NCBI GenBank assembly: GCA_045616685.1
Contig: JAZLHF010000004.1
Location: 1 to 64,000 of the forward strand
Direction: 5' to 3'
Length of the DNA: 64,000 nt
DNA from: UBA1764 sp045616685
Lineage (GTDB): Bacteria; Bacillota; Clostridia; Peptostreptococcales; Anaerovoracaceae
Part shown: positions 52,229 through 60,193 of the stretch, piece by piece
Position numbering within the stretch: position 1 is the stretch's first letter
How the letters are laid out: every line of letters begins with the position of its first letter
Notes under the pieces: generated by a model
The model's database searches: none
The model's input: only the letters and a program-made list of their open reading frames with translations
What the model was told of the DNA's origin: nothing
Made by a program: the position numbers and the translations under genes

Positions 52229-53310
52229 TACTGAACACCCCCTTTTACAACAAATGCTGTAGGAAGCCTCCATGATGCGTTGGCATAATAGAGAGTTACG
52301 CTAGTCATAAGATATTCATCTTTATAATACATGCATGATGAACTACCGCCATCTAAGTTGGCGGCGTTTACAGCTCCGTTTTCAAGCATAATGTCGATTA
52401 GGTCAGAAGCCGTTGCGCCTAAATGTCCTGCAGAGCCTCGTCCATCAGTTACAAGAAGAAGAACTGCCCCATCAGCTCTTTGTCCGATCGCCGTTCTTGG
52501 GTTTGCGCCAGAGCCAGCGCCCTTCAATTCACGAGCCTCACCATTTATTACGAGGGGAACAAAGTGATTGTTTGCATCAGAAAGCTCATCCTGAAATGCA
52601 ACGGCATCCCTAATCCCTTCAGTTTTTACATATTCCTCAAATTGTGCCGGAGTCATACCTGAAATCGGTTCAACCTTTAAAATATTGTCATTATTAAAAC
52701 CAATTAAATAAAGTCCAGCCCAACCTGACGGATCGTTATAAAGAATTTCACCGTTAGAAACACAAACTCCATATGGGCTACCACCCTTGTTTGCATCAGC
52801 CTTATAAAGACCACCGTTTATTCCAGCAATTGCACCTGCGCCAGTTACAATCTTGTCTAACTCTTTGCCATATTCTTCCCAAGGATATGTGCTCCCTACA
52901 CAAACCTTAGAAGGATCTTTGACTATCATTAATGTCGCATAAAAACCACGACCATTGATTTCTTTAATCTCAATTCCGTTTTCATCAAAGTTCCCCTGAA
53001 CGTCTGAATCAACATCGATCATTCCAGTATCAATATCTGTATTCATCTCGCCCATAGATGTTGAGTTAATAATTTCATTAATCTCATCCTCGGAAAGAAA
53101 TACCGATGCTAGGAATTTAAAATTACCAGATTCGAGTACTGTAGTTACGAATGTGTTCTGAGCTGCTGGGGATGGGCCTTTAATAATAACTGCTAAGATA
53201 AGAACAATAGCAAGTATAATAGCAATTAGTGTCGTGAAAAACACTAGTGCAATTTTGCCGATAAGGTGTCCCGATTTTTTCTGATTTTGTCTACTCATAT
53301 TATTTCCCAT
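52228..53310 (-). CDS. Phosphodiester glycosidase (NAGPA) family protein, membrane anchored
   Basis: A 360-residue protein with one N-terminal membrane helix (about 20-44) and an outside domain of the NAGPA/exopolysaccharide phosphodiester glycosidase family. Its markers are AGINGGLY, GANPRTAIGQRADGAVLLLVTDGRG and AANLDGGSSSCMYY. Family members cut phosphodiester-linked GlcNAc, so a cell-surface polymer is the likely substrate. The ATG at 53310 follows a TATACT by seven bases; a second in-frame ATG (53298) has a weak GGGAA ribosome site. Confidence 0.85.
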   Translation of the reverse strand: MGNNMSRQNQKKSGHLIGKIALVFFTTLIAIILAIVLILAVIIKGPSPAAQNTFVTTVLESGNFKFLASVFLSEDEINEIINSTSMGEMNTDIDTGMIDVDSDVQGNFDENGIEIKEINGRGFYATLMIVKDPSKVCVGSTYPWEEYGKELDKIVTGAGAIAGINGGLYKADANKGGSPYGVCVSNGEILYNDPSGWAGLYLIGFNNDNILKVEPISGMTPAQFEEYVKTEGIRDAVAFQDELSDANNHFVPLVINGEARELKGAGSGANPRTAIGQRADGAVLLLVTDGRGSAGHLGATASDLIDIMLENGAVNAANLDGGSSSCMYYKDEYLMTSVTLYYANASWRLPTAFVVKGGVQ

Positions 53311-53317
53311 ACCTTAA

Positions 53318-53346
53318 AGTATACCACTTTTGCTTAAGGTTTTGAA
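53318..53346 (-). promoter_or_regulatory. Promoter of the glycosidase/V-ATPase run
   Basis: TTCAAA (53341-53346), 17 bases, TATACT (53318-53323) on the minus strand. Only seven bases separate the -10 from the ATG at 53310. No terminator lies between here and the end of subunit K, so this may be the main promoter for nine genes. Confidence 0.6.
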
Positions 53347-53388
53347 CGGCCACATCCTTTTGGGTGCTATGCTTTGAAGGAGAATAAA

Positions 53389-53604
53389 ATGGTAAAATAT
53401 ACAATTACTACCAAAGTTATCATTGTAGAGGATATCGCTTATACAACCTATGGAATAAACTGCACTAAAGATGGAAAATCTATTGAACGAATTGATGATA
53501 TTTCAACTTACAGAGAAGATGTCGAAAAAACAGTTAAAGTATTTAACGATAACCAGCTCGCTCCAGAGCAATTTAAAGATGCGGTAGAAGACTCGATTAT
53601 TTAA
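53389..53604 (+). CDS. Small DUF6514-like protein
   Basis: A 71-residue protein starting MVKYTITTKVIIVEDIAYTTYGINC. The pattern, including DIS and the C-terminal LAPEQFKDAVEDSI, resembles the small clostridial DUF6514 family, whose function is unknown. AAGGAG lies eight bases before the ATG at 53389, which is preferred to the in-frame ATG at 53374. It stands alone, divergent from the glycosidase gene. Confidence 0.7.
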   Translation: MVKYTITTKVIIVEDIAYTTYGINCTKDGKSIERIDDISTYREDVEKTVKVFNDNQLAPEQFKDAVEDSII

Positions 53605-53674
53605 ACATAATAAGCATCTAAATTTAATTTCTAAAACTGTCATTATTTAAAAAGTGCATAGCACCAATGGCAGT

Positions 53675-53706
53675 AAAAAATAGCCGGAGCATTTGCTCCG
53701 GCTATT
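53675..53706 (-). terminator. Terminator of the acyl-CoA synthetase gene
   Basis: A perfect 12-bp stem (53679-53690 with 53695-53706, loop ATTT) followed by six T on the minus strand. On the plus strand the T-run is weak, so it may only partly end the DUF6514-like transcript. Confidence 0.9.
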
Positions 53707-53717
53707 ATAAATATTCC

Positions 53718-55535
53718 TTATAAAGCTTTCTTATTATCTTCTACGAATCTTCTTATTTTTCTTGAAGTATTCTTTACAAATTCAGTATGACGAAGATTGA
53801 TTCTCTTAATCATCTTATATCCTGGATTTTTTTCGTTGATTTGATCGACCAATGTCCAAAGATATTTTACAACTTCAGCATCGTCATCAGCTTTATCACC
53901 AAGAATCTTTTTCATCATTGCCCAATCGGGATATATACCAGCAACGATTACTGTATCATCTTTGCTTTCAGCGCTGTCTTCGAATACCATTGATTCAATG
54001 ATTTCATCAAAGAGCGAAAGTTGATATTCAAGTTCTTCTGGGAAGACATTCTTTCCGTTCTTTGTGATGATAACGTTCTTCTTACGTCCTGTGATTACAA
54101 TGTAGCCTTCATCATCAATATATCCGAGATCTCCTGTATAAAACCATCCGTCTTTAATAACTTCAGCAGTTGCTTCAGGGTTTTTGTAATAACCAAGCAT
54201 AATGTTATCACCCTTTAAACAAATTTCGCCAACTCCATCTGCACCAGGCTCTGAAATCTTTGCATCAAAGCCTGGAAATGCAATACCGCAAGAGATTGAC
54301 TTTGGTTTATATTCAGGATTTAGAGCTCCCATAGGCGCAGCTTCTGAGAGGCCGTAACCTTGAACTGCAAGCATACCGAATGCAGCAAAATCATCAAGAA
54401 TCTGAGGATTGATTGCAGCACCGCCACAAATCATTACCTTCATCTTGCCGCCAAGAGTTTCTTTAATTTCTTTAAAGAATAAATTAGTCAAATCAATATG
54501 AAGCTTTCTTGCAGCATTAGAAATCTTCATTGCTTTTCTAACCTGCTCTTCCTTGCCCTTCGATCTAATGCCCTTCCAAATCGCTTTATGAAGAGCTTCA
54601 AAAATTGCAGGTACAGCGAGCAAGAATTGAGGATGCACTTCTTGAATATTTTTTACTATATATCTAAGACCTTCGCAGTGTGCAATTGACCCACCTTTAT
54701 ATAAAGGCATGATGAAATCGCATGTGCATTCAAATGTATGGTGAATTGGCAATACACTAAAGAAAATATCATTTGGTGCAAAGTCAATCAATGTTGGCGA
54801 TACCATAAGATCAGCACAAATATTCTTGTGTGAAAGCATGATGCCCTTTGCCATACCAGTTGTTCCTGATGTGAAAATTAAAATTGACATTTCTTCAGGG
54901 TCAATCTGTGCATCTAAGAATCTTCTGTCCCCAGTATCAAGAAGCTTTTTACCATCTTCAATCAAAGCCCATTCCGACTTGATATTTCCTCCATCTTCGT
55001 GCCTATCTTGAGCGATGAGAATTTCGAGTCCTGTATCCCCTTCTTCCATCATCTTTACAAATGATTCTTCTCTTCTCTTATCAAAGATAACTGCGGATAC
55101 TTCAGATTCCTTTACTAAGTTCTTAAGATCATCGTATGGAAGCTCCTTATCAAGAGGAACAACCACCCCCGTTCCACAAACTGTTGCAAAATAACCTACG
55201 CCCCACATGTACTGAGTCTCACCAATTATAGCAATTCTCTTATCCTTTAATCCCAAATTAATTAAAGCCGTACCAAGAGCATTAACTTCGGTATAAAACT
55301 GATCGTATGTAATCTGTGTATAAGGGCCTTTTTCAAATTTTGTATAAAATGCAATCTTATCTTTATAAAGATCGTGACTGCTTTCAAGCATCTGCTTAAG
55401 ATTGATAATCGGTCTATTCGTGAGATTCTTAACAGCGGGACGCTTATCATCAATCTGTTTCTGAATTAAGTCTTTAGCCCATTCCCAAGACTTTTCTTGC
55501 ATCTTCAGATATTCTTCTTTAGAAACCTGTTTCAT
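53718..55535 (-). CDS. Long-chain acyl-CoA synthetase (AMP-binding)
   Basis: About 605 residues. It activates a carboxylic acid to its CoA thioester through an acyl-AMP. The P-loop-like motif ILIFTSGTTGMAKGIMLSH lies near residue 215, QGYGLSEAAPMG follows, and the hinge motif is YTGDLGYIDDEGYIVITGRKKNVI. The closest type is the long-chain FadD-like group, but chain length is not certain. ATG 55535 (MKQVSKEEYL) has GAGGAG upstream and avoids the 26-base overlap with rlmH that a start at 55586 would need. Confidence 0.92.
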   Translation of the reverse strand: MKQVSKEEYLKMQEKSWEWAKDLIQKQIDDKRPAVKNLTNRPIINLKQMLESSHDLYKDKIAFYTKFEKGPYTQITYDQFYTEVNALGTALINLGLKDKRIAIIGETQYMWGVGYFATVCGTGVVVPLDKELPYDDLKNLVKESEVSAVIFDKRREESFVKMMEEGDTGLEILIAQDRHEDGGNIKSEWALIEDGKKLLDTGDRRFLDAQIDPEEMSILIFTSGTTGMAKGIMLSHKNICADLMVSPTLIDFAPNDIFFSVLPIHHTFECTCDFIMPLYKGGSIAHCEGLRYIVKNIQEVHPQFLLAVPAIFEALHKAIWKGIRSKGKEEQVRKAMKISNAARKLHIDLTNLFFKEIKETLGGKMKVMICGGAAINPQILDDFAAFGMLAVQGYGLSEAAPMGALNPEYKPKSISCGIAFPGFDAKISEPGADGVGEICLKGDNIMLGYYKNPEATAEVIKDGWFYTGDLGYIDDEGYIVITGRKKNVIITKNGKNVFPEELEYQLSLFDEIIESMVFEDSAESKDDTVIVAGIYPDWAMMKKILGDKADDDAEVVKYLWTLVDQINEKNPGYKMIKRINLRHTEFVKNTSRKIRRFVEDNKKAL

Positions 55536-55560
55536 TAGTTTTTTCTCCTCAACAACAGAA

Positions 55561-56010
55561 CTATTTGTGGTACTTTTCTCCAGCATTAATTTTATAAGCT
55601 CTGTATATTTGTTCTAATAAAATTACTCTCATCAATTGGTGAGGGAATGTAAACTCTGAAAAGCTAAGCCTAAAATTGGCAGCTTTTCGAACACTATCAT
55701 TATACCCATTTGAACCGCCAATTACAAAGCATATGTGGCTTACTCCATCAACGGCCAGAGTACTGATTTTGTCTGCAAAATCCTCTGATTTTAAGGTTTT
55801 TCCACCCAAATCAAGGGCAATTACGTACGAATTCTTAGGAATATGAGATAAAATCTCTGCGCTTTCCTCGTCAATATTATCCGACTTGCTTTCGGGAAGT
55901 TCCAAAACTTCCATTTTCGCGAATCTGTTAAGCCGTTTTAAGTATTCGGCGCAAGCGTCCTTCCAAAATTCTTCCTTCAGTTTCCCAATACAAATAATAC
56001 TGATATTCAT
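55561..56010 (-). CDS. rlmH: 23S rRNA pseudouridine-1915 N3-methyltransferase
   Basis: RlmH methylates the pseudouridine at 1915 in helix 69 of 23S rRNA. This SPOUT enzyme of 149 residues begins MNISIICIGKLKEEFWKDAC, has CFVIGGSNGYNDSVRKAANFRLSFSEFTFPHQLMRVILLEQIYRAYKI and ends with the conserved YHK. There is no ribosome-binding site before the ATG; a TAAAAT lies nine bases upstream, so the leader would be very short. Confidence 0.96.
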   Translation of the reverse strand: MNISIICIGKLKEEFWKDACAEYLKRLNRFAKMEVLELPESKSDNIDEESAEILSHIPKNSYVIALDLGGKTLKSEDFADKISTLAVDGVSHICFVIGGSNGYNDSVRKAANFRLSFSEFTFPHQLMRVILLEQIYRAYKINAGEKYHK

Positions 56011-56137
56011 AACATATATATTTTAGCATAATAATTTAACATTTCCTGAGCAAAAATAGCTTATTTTATGGTTATATTGCCCTCAATATGCTAAAATATT
56101 ACTTGGTTAGAATTAGATTTTTGTAGGAGATATAATT

Positions 56138-57100
56138 ATGGACTCAAAGTATTTTGAAGCTTTTAGTAGCATTATTGAAAAGGCTAAAACAATTGAAAAG
56201 CCAATGCGTGTAGCTGTTGCTGGCGCAGATGCAGAAAATATCGTAAAAGGCGCTTTTGAAGCAGAAGCTGATGGATTCGTAGAACCTATTCTTATCGGAA
56301 ACTATGAAAAGATTAAGGCTCTTATCAAAGAACTCGGCTATGAAAATCGCAAGTATGACATTCAGCCTGTAAATGACGATGCAAGCCCAGTTCAGTTTGC
56401 TATCGATATGATTAATGCAGGAAAAGCTGATTGTTTAATGCGTGGTAACACACAGACAAGAGACTTCTTACTTCCAGTTCTCAACAAATCAAACGGACTT
56501 ATTAAAGAAGGCTCTACTGTTTCTCACGTTGCTGTACTTCATGTTCCAGAATATAAAAAGAACATCGCTATTTCAGACGTTACTCTTATTGTTGAGCCAA
56601 ACATCTCACAAAGAAGATGCATTGCAAGAAACATTGTTAGAGTATTAAATGTTGCCGGAGTTAAGCATCCAAAGATTGCTTTACTTTCACTCGTTGAAAC
56701 ACAAAGCTTCCAGATGCGAGATACAGTAGAAGCTGGAAACTTAGTTCACGAACACAAGCAGACCCCTATTGCAGATTGCGAATTAGTTGGTCCAATTCCA
56801 TATGATCTTATTATGAGCAAAGAAGCTGCAGAACTTAAGGGTTACAAATGCGAATACTGCGGAGACTTCGATGGTATCGTAGTTCCTACCCTTCTTGCAG
56901 GCAACCTTCTTGTTAAAGTTCTTGAACACAACGCAAACGCTATTGGTTATGGTGTATTATGCGGAACAAAAGTTCCAGTAGCTATCAGTTCCAGATCTGA
57001 TGCTCCAGAACACTCATACCTCTCACTTGCATCCTGCGCTTCAATGATGGTAGATAACATTTGGGAAAACTGGCAACAACTCACACACGGTTGCTGTTAA
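56138..57100 (+). CDS. Phosphate acetyl/butyryltransferase family, probably phosphate butyryltransferase
   Basis: A 320-residue PTA/PTB enzyme that exchanges CoA for phosphate on a short acyl group. It is close in size to clostridial Ptb (about 300) rather than the larger Pta. Visible family segments are CLMRGNTQTRDFLLPVL, ISDVTLIVEPN and GVLCGTKVPVAISSRSDAPEHSYLSLA. AGGAG precedes the ATG, and an extended -10 (TGCTAAAAT, about 56089-56097) lies upstream. No butyrate kinase gene follows; a terminator does. Butyryl specificity is inferred from size and from the crotonase pair in the window. Confidence 0.85.
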   Translation: MDSKYFEAFSSIIEKAKTIEKPMRVAVAGADAENIVKGAFEAEADGFVEPILIGNYEKIKALIKELGYENRKYDIQPVNDDASPVQFAIDMINAGKADCLMRGNTQTRDFLLPVLNKSNGLIKEGSTVSHVAVLHVPEYKKNIAISDVTLIVEPNISQRRCIARNIVRVLNVAGVKHPKIALLSLVETQSFQMRDTVEAGNLVHEHKQTPIADCELVGPIPYDLIMSKEAAELKGYKCEYCGDFDGIVVPTLLAGNLLVKVLEHNANAIGYGVLCGTKVPVAISSRSDAPEHSYLSLASCASMMVDNIWENWQQLTHGCC

Positions 57101-57112
57101 TAAAGGCAAAAC

Positions 57113-57143
57113 AAAGAAGTCAGTTCAGCGAACTGACTTCTTT
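57113..57143. terminator. Bidirectional terminator
   Basis: A perfect 14-bp stem (57113-57126 with 57130-57143) with a strong T-run on the plus strand and a weaker one on the minus. It ends ptb from the left and the metal-GTPase run from the right. Confidence 0.9.
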
Positions 57144-57150
57144 TTATTTC

Positions 57151-58098
57151 CTAGTAAAATGTTGTAACGATTTCTTCTGGAATTTCAGCAGGTTCTATCT
57201 TTTGTACTATTAGAACAGGGCCCTCTTTACTCCCATAAGCCGCTGACTTTTTAATGGCGATTTTAGCTGTTATCATGACCCATGATTTCGGCATTGGTTT
57301 TGGTCCATTAAACTCGCAAGCAAGGCCTGCCGGCTGAATATCAGCTTCACAGCATGTCATAACCTCACGCCCTATAACAAATATTCCGGCAGGAAGCCTT
57401 GTAGAATTAGCACAGATACCTTTTACTCTTACGATTTTTCCATCGTATTTATTAAGCTCTTCGTCCATATCACGGTACCAAATCGCATAATCTCTATCGG
57501 CAATTTCAATAATATCGGCATTTAAATCAAATGGAAGCGGATCAACGATTTCATCAGGAATAACGCTTCCATCAGGTCTTTCATATACAATGTCACACTT
57601 TCTATTTACAGCTCTAACAATCTTGTGAAGAGCCTCCATATCCATGCTGTCATCATACCTGTTAAATACCAAGCAGTCGCAAGTTTTAAGCTTATTAAAA
57701 GCTTGCTGCCGCATATTGGTATTGTACTGAATGAAAGTTCTTGAATCAGCAAACATGAATTCTTGATATATGACCCAATTATCAGGCATGCCATAGAAAA
57801 GTTCTTCCATATCCCACATACCGTTATATTCGATAAGCACCCTCTTGGCATTGTACTTTTTAACCATATCATCTAAATCTTTTACTCCAAGATTTGATGC
57901 ATCGTCAATGTACTCGATATATGTGTTCTTATCACAGAACTTGTCTGGTTCATATTCAATTTCGCCCTCTTCGCATACGATAAGAAGAGTATTCTCTCCT
58001 TCACAAAAGCGTGGGTCCTCTAATGTTCCTTGAATGAACTTTGTTTTACCTGCCTCCAAAAAGCCAGTAAATAAATATACAGGAATCTCTTTATCCAT
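57151..58098 (-). CDS. CobW-like GTPase fused to a YcgQ/TIGR03943-like domain
   Basis: A 315-residue protein. The N-terminal half is a COG0523 G domain with P-loop GFLEAGKT (about 11-18) but without the usual CxCC metal motif; the equivalent place reads CEEGEIEYEPD. The C-terminal part (about 210-315) resembles the DUF1980 C-terminal region of YcgQ/TIGR03943 proteins: GKIVRVKGICANSTRLPAGIFVIGREVMTCCEADIQPAGLACEF. YcgQ and relatives are linked to zinc response in Bacillus. The gene overlaps the previous GTPase by one base (TAATG) with GAGG upstream. A joint role in metal delivery is inferred. Confidence 0.8.
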   Translation of the reverse strand: MDKEIPVYLFTGFLEAGKTKFIQGTLEDPRFCEGENTLLIVCEEGEIEYEPDKFCDKNTYIEYIDDASNLGVKDLDDMVKKYNAKRVLIEYNGMWDMEELFYGMPDNWVIYQEFMFADSRTFIQYNTNMRQQAFNKLKTCDCLVFNRYDDSMDMEALHKIVRAVNRKCDIVYERPDGSVIPDEIVDPLPFDLNADIIEIADRDYAIWYRDMDEELNKYDGKIVRVKGICANSTRLPAGIFVIGREVMTCCEADIQPAGLACEFNGPKPMPKSWVMITAKIAIKKSAAYGSKEGPVLIVQKIEPAEIPEEIVTTFY

Positions 58099-59162
58099 TA
58101 TAAGTTAAATGCCTCTTTTACTAAGTCTTCTTTAAGTTCAGAACCAATTACACAAAGCATGCCAGTTGTTGCAGCGCTACCTTTTCTGATATCTGCTTCG
58201 CCAGGGGTATAGTCAAAGTGAATCCAACCACCTTCGCTGCATTCTACAATGCCCTTAGCACGAAGAATCATGCCATACTTGTTAGATTCATCTGCAAATA
58301 CGTCAAGAACAGCCTTAATATCAGCTTCAGAATATCTCTTGGCTGTATTAACGCCCCAGCTGGTAAATACTTCGTCCGCATCGTGGTCGCCGTGATGATG
58401 GTGATGGTGATGTTCATGCTCATGATTATGTTCATGATTATGGCAGCAACATTCATCATCGTCGTCATCATGATGATGGTGATGGTTGTGGCATTCACAA
58501 TCAGGATCATCACATTCATCTTCTTCCATATGTTCATGAATCATGTGCTTAAGTTCTTCTGATAAAGCATCCTTACCATCAATTGCAGCGAGAATTTCTT
58601 TGCCATCAATATCATCCCAAGCAGCTGTCATAATAGCAGCTTTTGCATTCTTTTCGCGAAGCAGTGCAACAACTTCTTCAAGTTTTTCATCATTTACATT
58701 CTGAGATCTACTCAAAATTATGGTGTGTGAGAAGCCAACTTGGTCATCAAAGAATTCTCCAAAGTTTTTCATATACATCTTGGCCTTTACTGCGTCCACA
58801 ACTGCTACGAGTCCATTTAGTTCAAATTCGACGCCTTCTGTAGACATAACTGCAGCAGCAACGTCAGAAAGCTTACCTACTCCGCTTGGCTCAATCAAAA
58901 TTCTTTCAGGGTTATATGTGTCTACAACCTGTTTAAGAGCCTCTCTGAAGCCTCCTGTTAAACTGCAGCAAATGCAGCCGCTATTCATTTCAGTAATATT
59001 GATCCCGGCATCTTGAAGGAAACCACCGTCAATACCAATCTCGCCAAATTCGTTTTCAATCAAAACAATTTTTTGTCCTGCATAAGCTTCTTTAATCAGC
59101 TTCTTAATTAATGTAGTCTTTCCAGCTCCTAAAAATCCAGAAAAAATATCAATCTTTGTCAT
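58098..59162 (-). CDS. CobW/COG0523 metal-chaperone GTPase with His-rich insert
   Basis: A 354-residue G3E-family GTPase. The P-loop GFLGAGKTTL is at residues 9-18, and NSGCICCSLTGGF carries the CxCC metal motif. A metal-binding stretch at about 213-265 is very rich in His, Asp and Cys. The C-terminal CobW_C domain ends the chain. Such proteins insert or allocate metals, often zinc, in the cytosol. No zinc-uptake or Zur gene is nearby, and no operator was recognised. It follows a lipoprotein gene by 12 bases with GAGGTGGG as ribosome site. Confidence 0.92.
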   Translation of the reverse strand: MTKIDIFSGFLGAGKTTLIKKLIKEAYAGQKIVLIENEFGEIGIDGGFLQDAGINITEMNSGCICCSLTGGFREALKQVVDTYNPERILIEPSGVGKLSDVAAAVMSTEGVEFELNGLVAVVDAVKAKMYMKNFGEFFDDQVGFSHTIILSRSQNVNDEKLEEVVALLREKNAKAAIMTAAWDDIDGKEILAAIDGKDALSEELKHMIHEHMEEDECDDPDCECHNHHHHHDDDDDECCCHNHEHNHEHEHHHHHHHGDHDADEVFTSWGVNTAKRYSEADIKAVLDVFADESNKYGMILRAKGIVECSEGGWIHFDYTPGEADIRKGSAATTGMLCVIGSELKEDLVKEAFNL

Positions 59163-59174
59163 ATTCCCACCTCT

Positions 59175-60182
59175 TTATTCAGGCATTAAGTTTACATTAT
59201 ATTCAAACACTTCATCACGAGTAAAACTTTGAGTGTTACCGTTCATCGTTAAGTTCCAGTTCATCATTTCTCCGCCATAAGGCGCGCAATAAGCTCTTCT
59301 ATCCGTGTTGTCCTCAAAGAACTTAATTCTTCCACTTACGCTATTATTATCAATGTGTCCTGTTATATCCTGGTCATAATGAATATACATTCCAACAAGT
59401 CCTCCATTATGAACATAACCATGATCAGAATCATATCCATCGATTATGATTGTGTTGCCCACAAGATCAATTCGGCCTGCGGCATAAGCGCCGCCCATAA
59501 ATTGTTCATCACGCTCCGCAATATTATTATCGATGCAAATAAGCTGCATATCGGCCGTACTGTTTTCGATAAGTCCATTGCCGTAGCCTGCGAAACCACC
59601 AATTCCAAAACACTTTGACTTTGTCTCTAAAAAGCCCTTTCCATTGACTATTACATTGCTAATGGTTGAATTATTCATATAGCCAGCAATAGATCCAGCA
59701 AATATATTGTCTTCCTCAGTTGCGCAAGTAAAGGCAAAATTTTTCAACGCAAAATCTTTTACACTTGCACCGTCAAGGATTCCAAACATTCCGCAAAAGC
59801 ATGTATCATATACCTTCATGTTGCCATCATATACCTGAGCAATTCCTTCGCTAGTGCCTAATACAGTCAGATTATTAATTGTACAGCCTTTACCATCAAA
59901 TGTGCCATAAAAATCAATTGGAGTCCAAATAATTCCTGTCATATCAATATCATTGGCTAGATAAAAGTTTCTGCTTGATCCATCAGGAATGGCAGCAAGT
60001 TCCTCAGGAAGTGATATCGCAATATTCTCTTCTTCAATTTTATCCTCAGCAATTAATTCGGCTCTAGTTGGTTCAATTACTTCTGGTTCTGGTTCAATTT
60101 CTGGTTCAGCTTTGCAAGCTGCAAAGCTGAAAACAATTACCAAACTGATTAATAGAGCAAAAATTTTATTTATTCTTATCAT
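59175..60182 (-). CDS. Lipoprotein with GLUG-like repeats
   Basis: A 335-residue secreted lipoprotein. The signal peptide (about 1-22) ends in the lipobox FAAC, followed by a Pro/Glu-rich spacer. Then come repeats typical of GLUG/beta-helix surface proteins: YLANDIDMTGIIWTPIDFYGTFDGKGCTINNLTV, IFAGSIAGYMNNSTISNVIVNG, and GIGGFAGYGNGLIENSTADM. These motifs are known in adhesins and surface proteins. Its place just before two metal GTPase genes, 12 bases away, is unexplained. Confidence 0.82.
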   Translation of the reverse strand: MIRINKIFALLISLVIVFSFAACKAEPEIEPEPEVIEPTRAELIAEDKIEEENIAISLPEELAAIPDGSSRNFYLANDIDMTGIIWTPIDFYGTFDGKGCTINNLTVLGTSEGIAQVYDGNMKVYDTCFCGMFGILDGASVKDFALKNFAFTCATEEDNIFAGSIAGYMNNSTISNVIVNGKGFLETKSKCFGIGGFAGYGNGLIENSTADMQLICIDNNIAERDEQFMGGAYAAGRIDLVGNTIIIDGYDSDHGYVHNGGLVGMYIHYDQDITGHIDNNSVSGRIKFFEDNTDRRAYCAPYGGEMMNWNLTMNGNTQSFTRDEVFEYNVNLMPE

Positions 60183-60193
60183 ATGGAAGTTCC

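Noticed and set aside
58380..58520. Short tandem-looking repeats (possible microsatellite or CRISPR-like array)
   Set aside because: The repetition comes from His, Asp and Glu codons of the metal-binding insert; there are no regular spacers.
58218..58562. 114-codon plus-strand frame rich in Met, Val and Ile
   Set aside because: It is the shadow of the His/Asp-rich insert of the metal GTPase; repeated CAT/GAT codons give a hydrophobic antisense frame.
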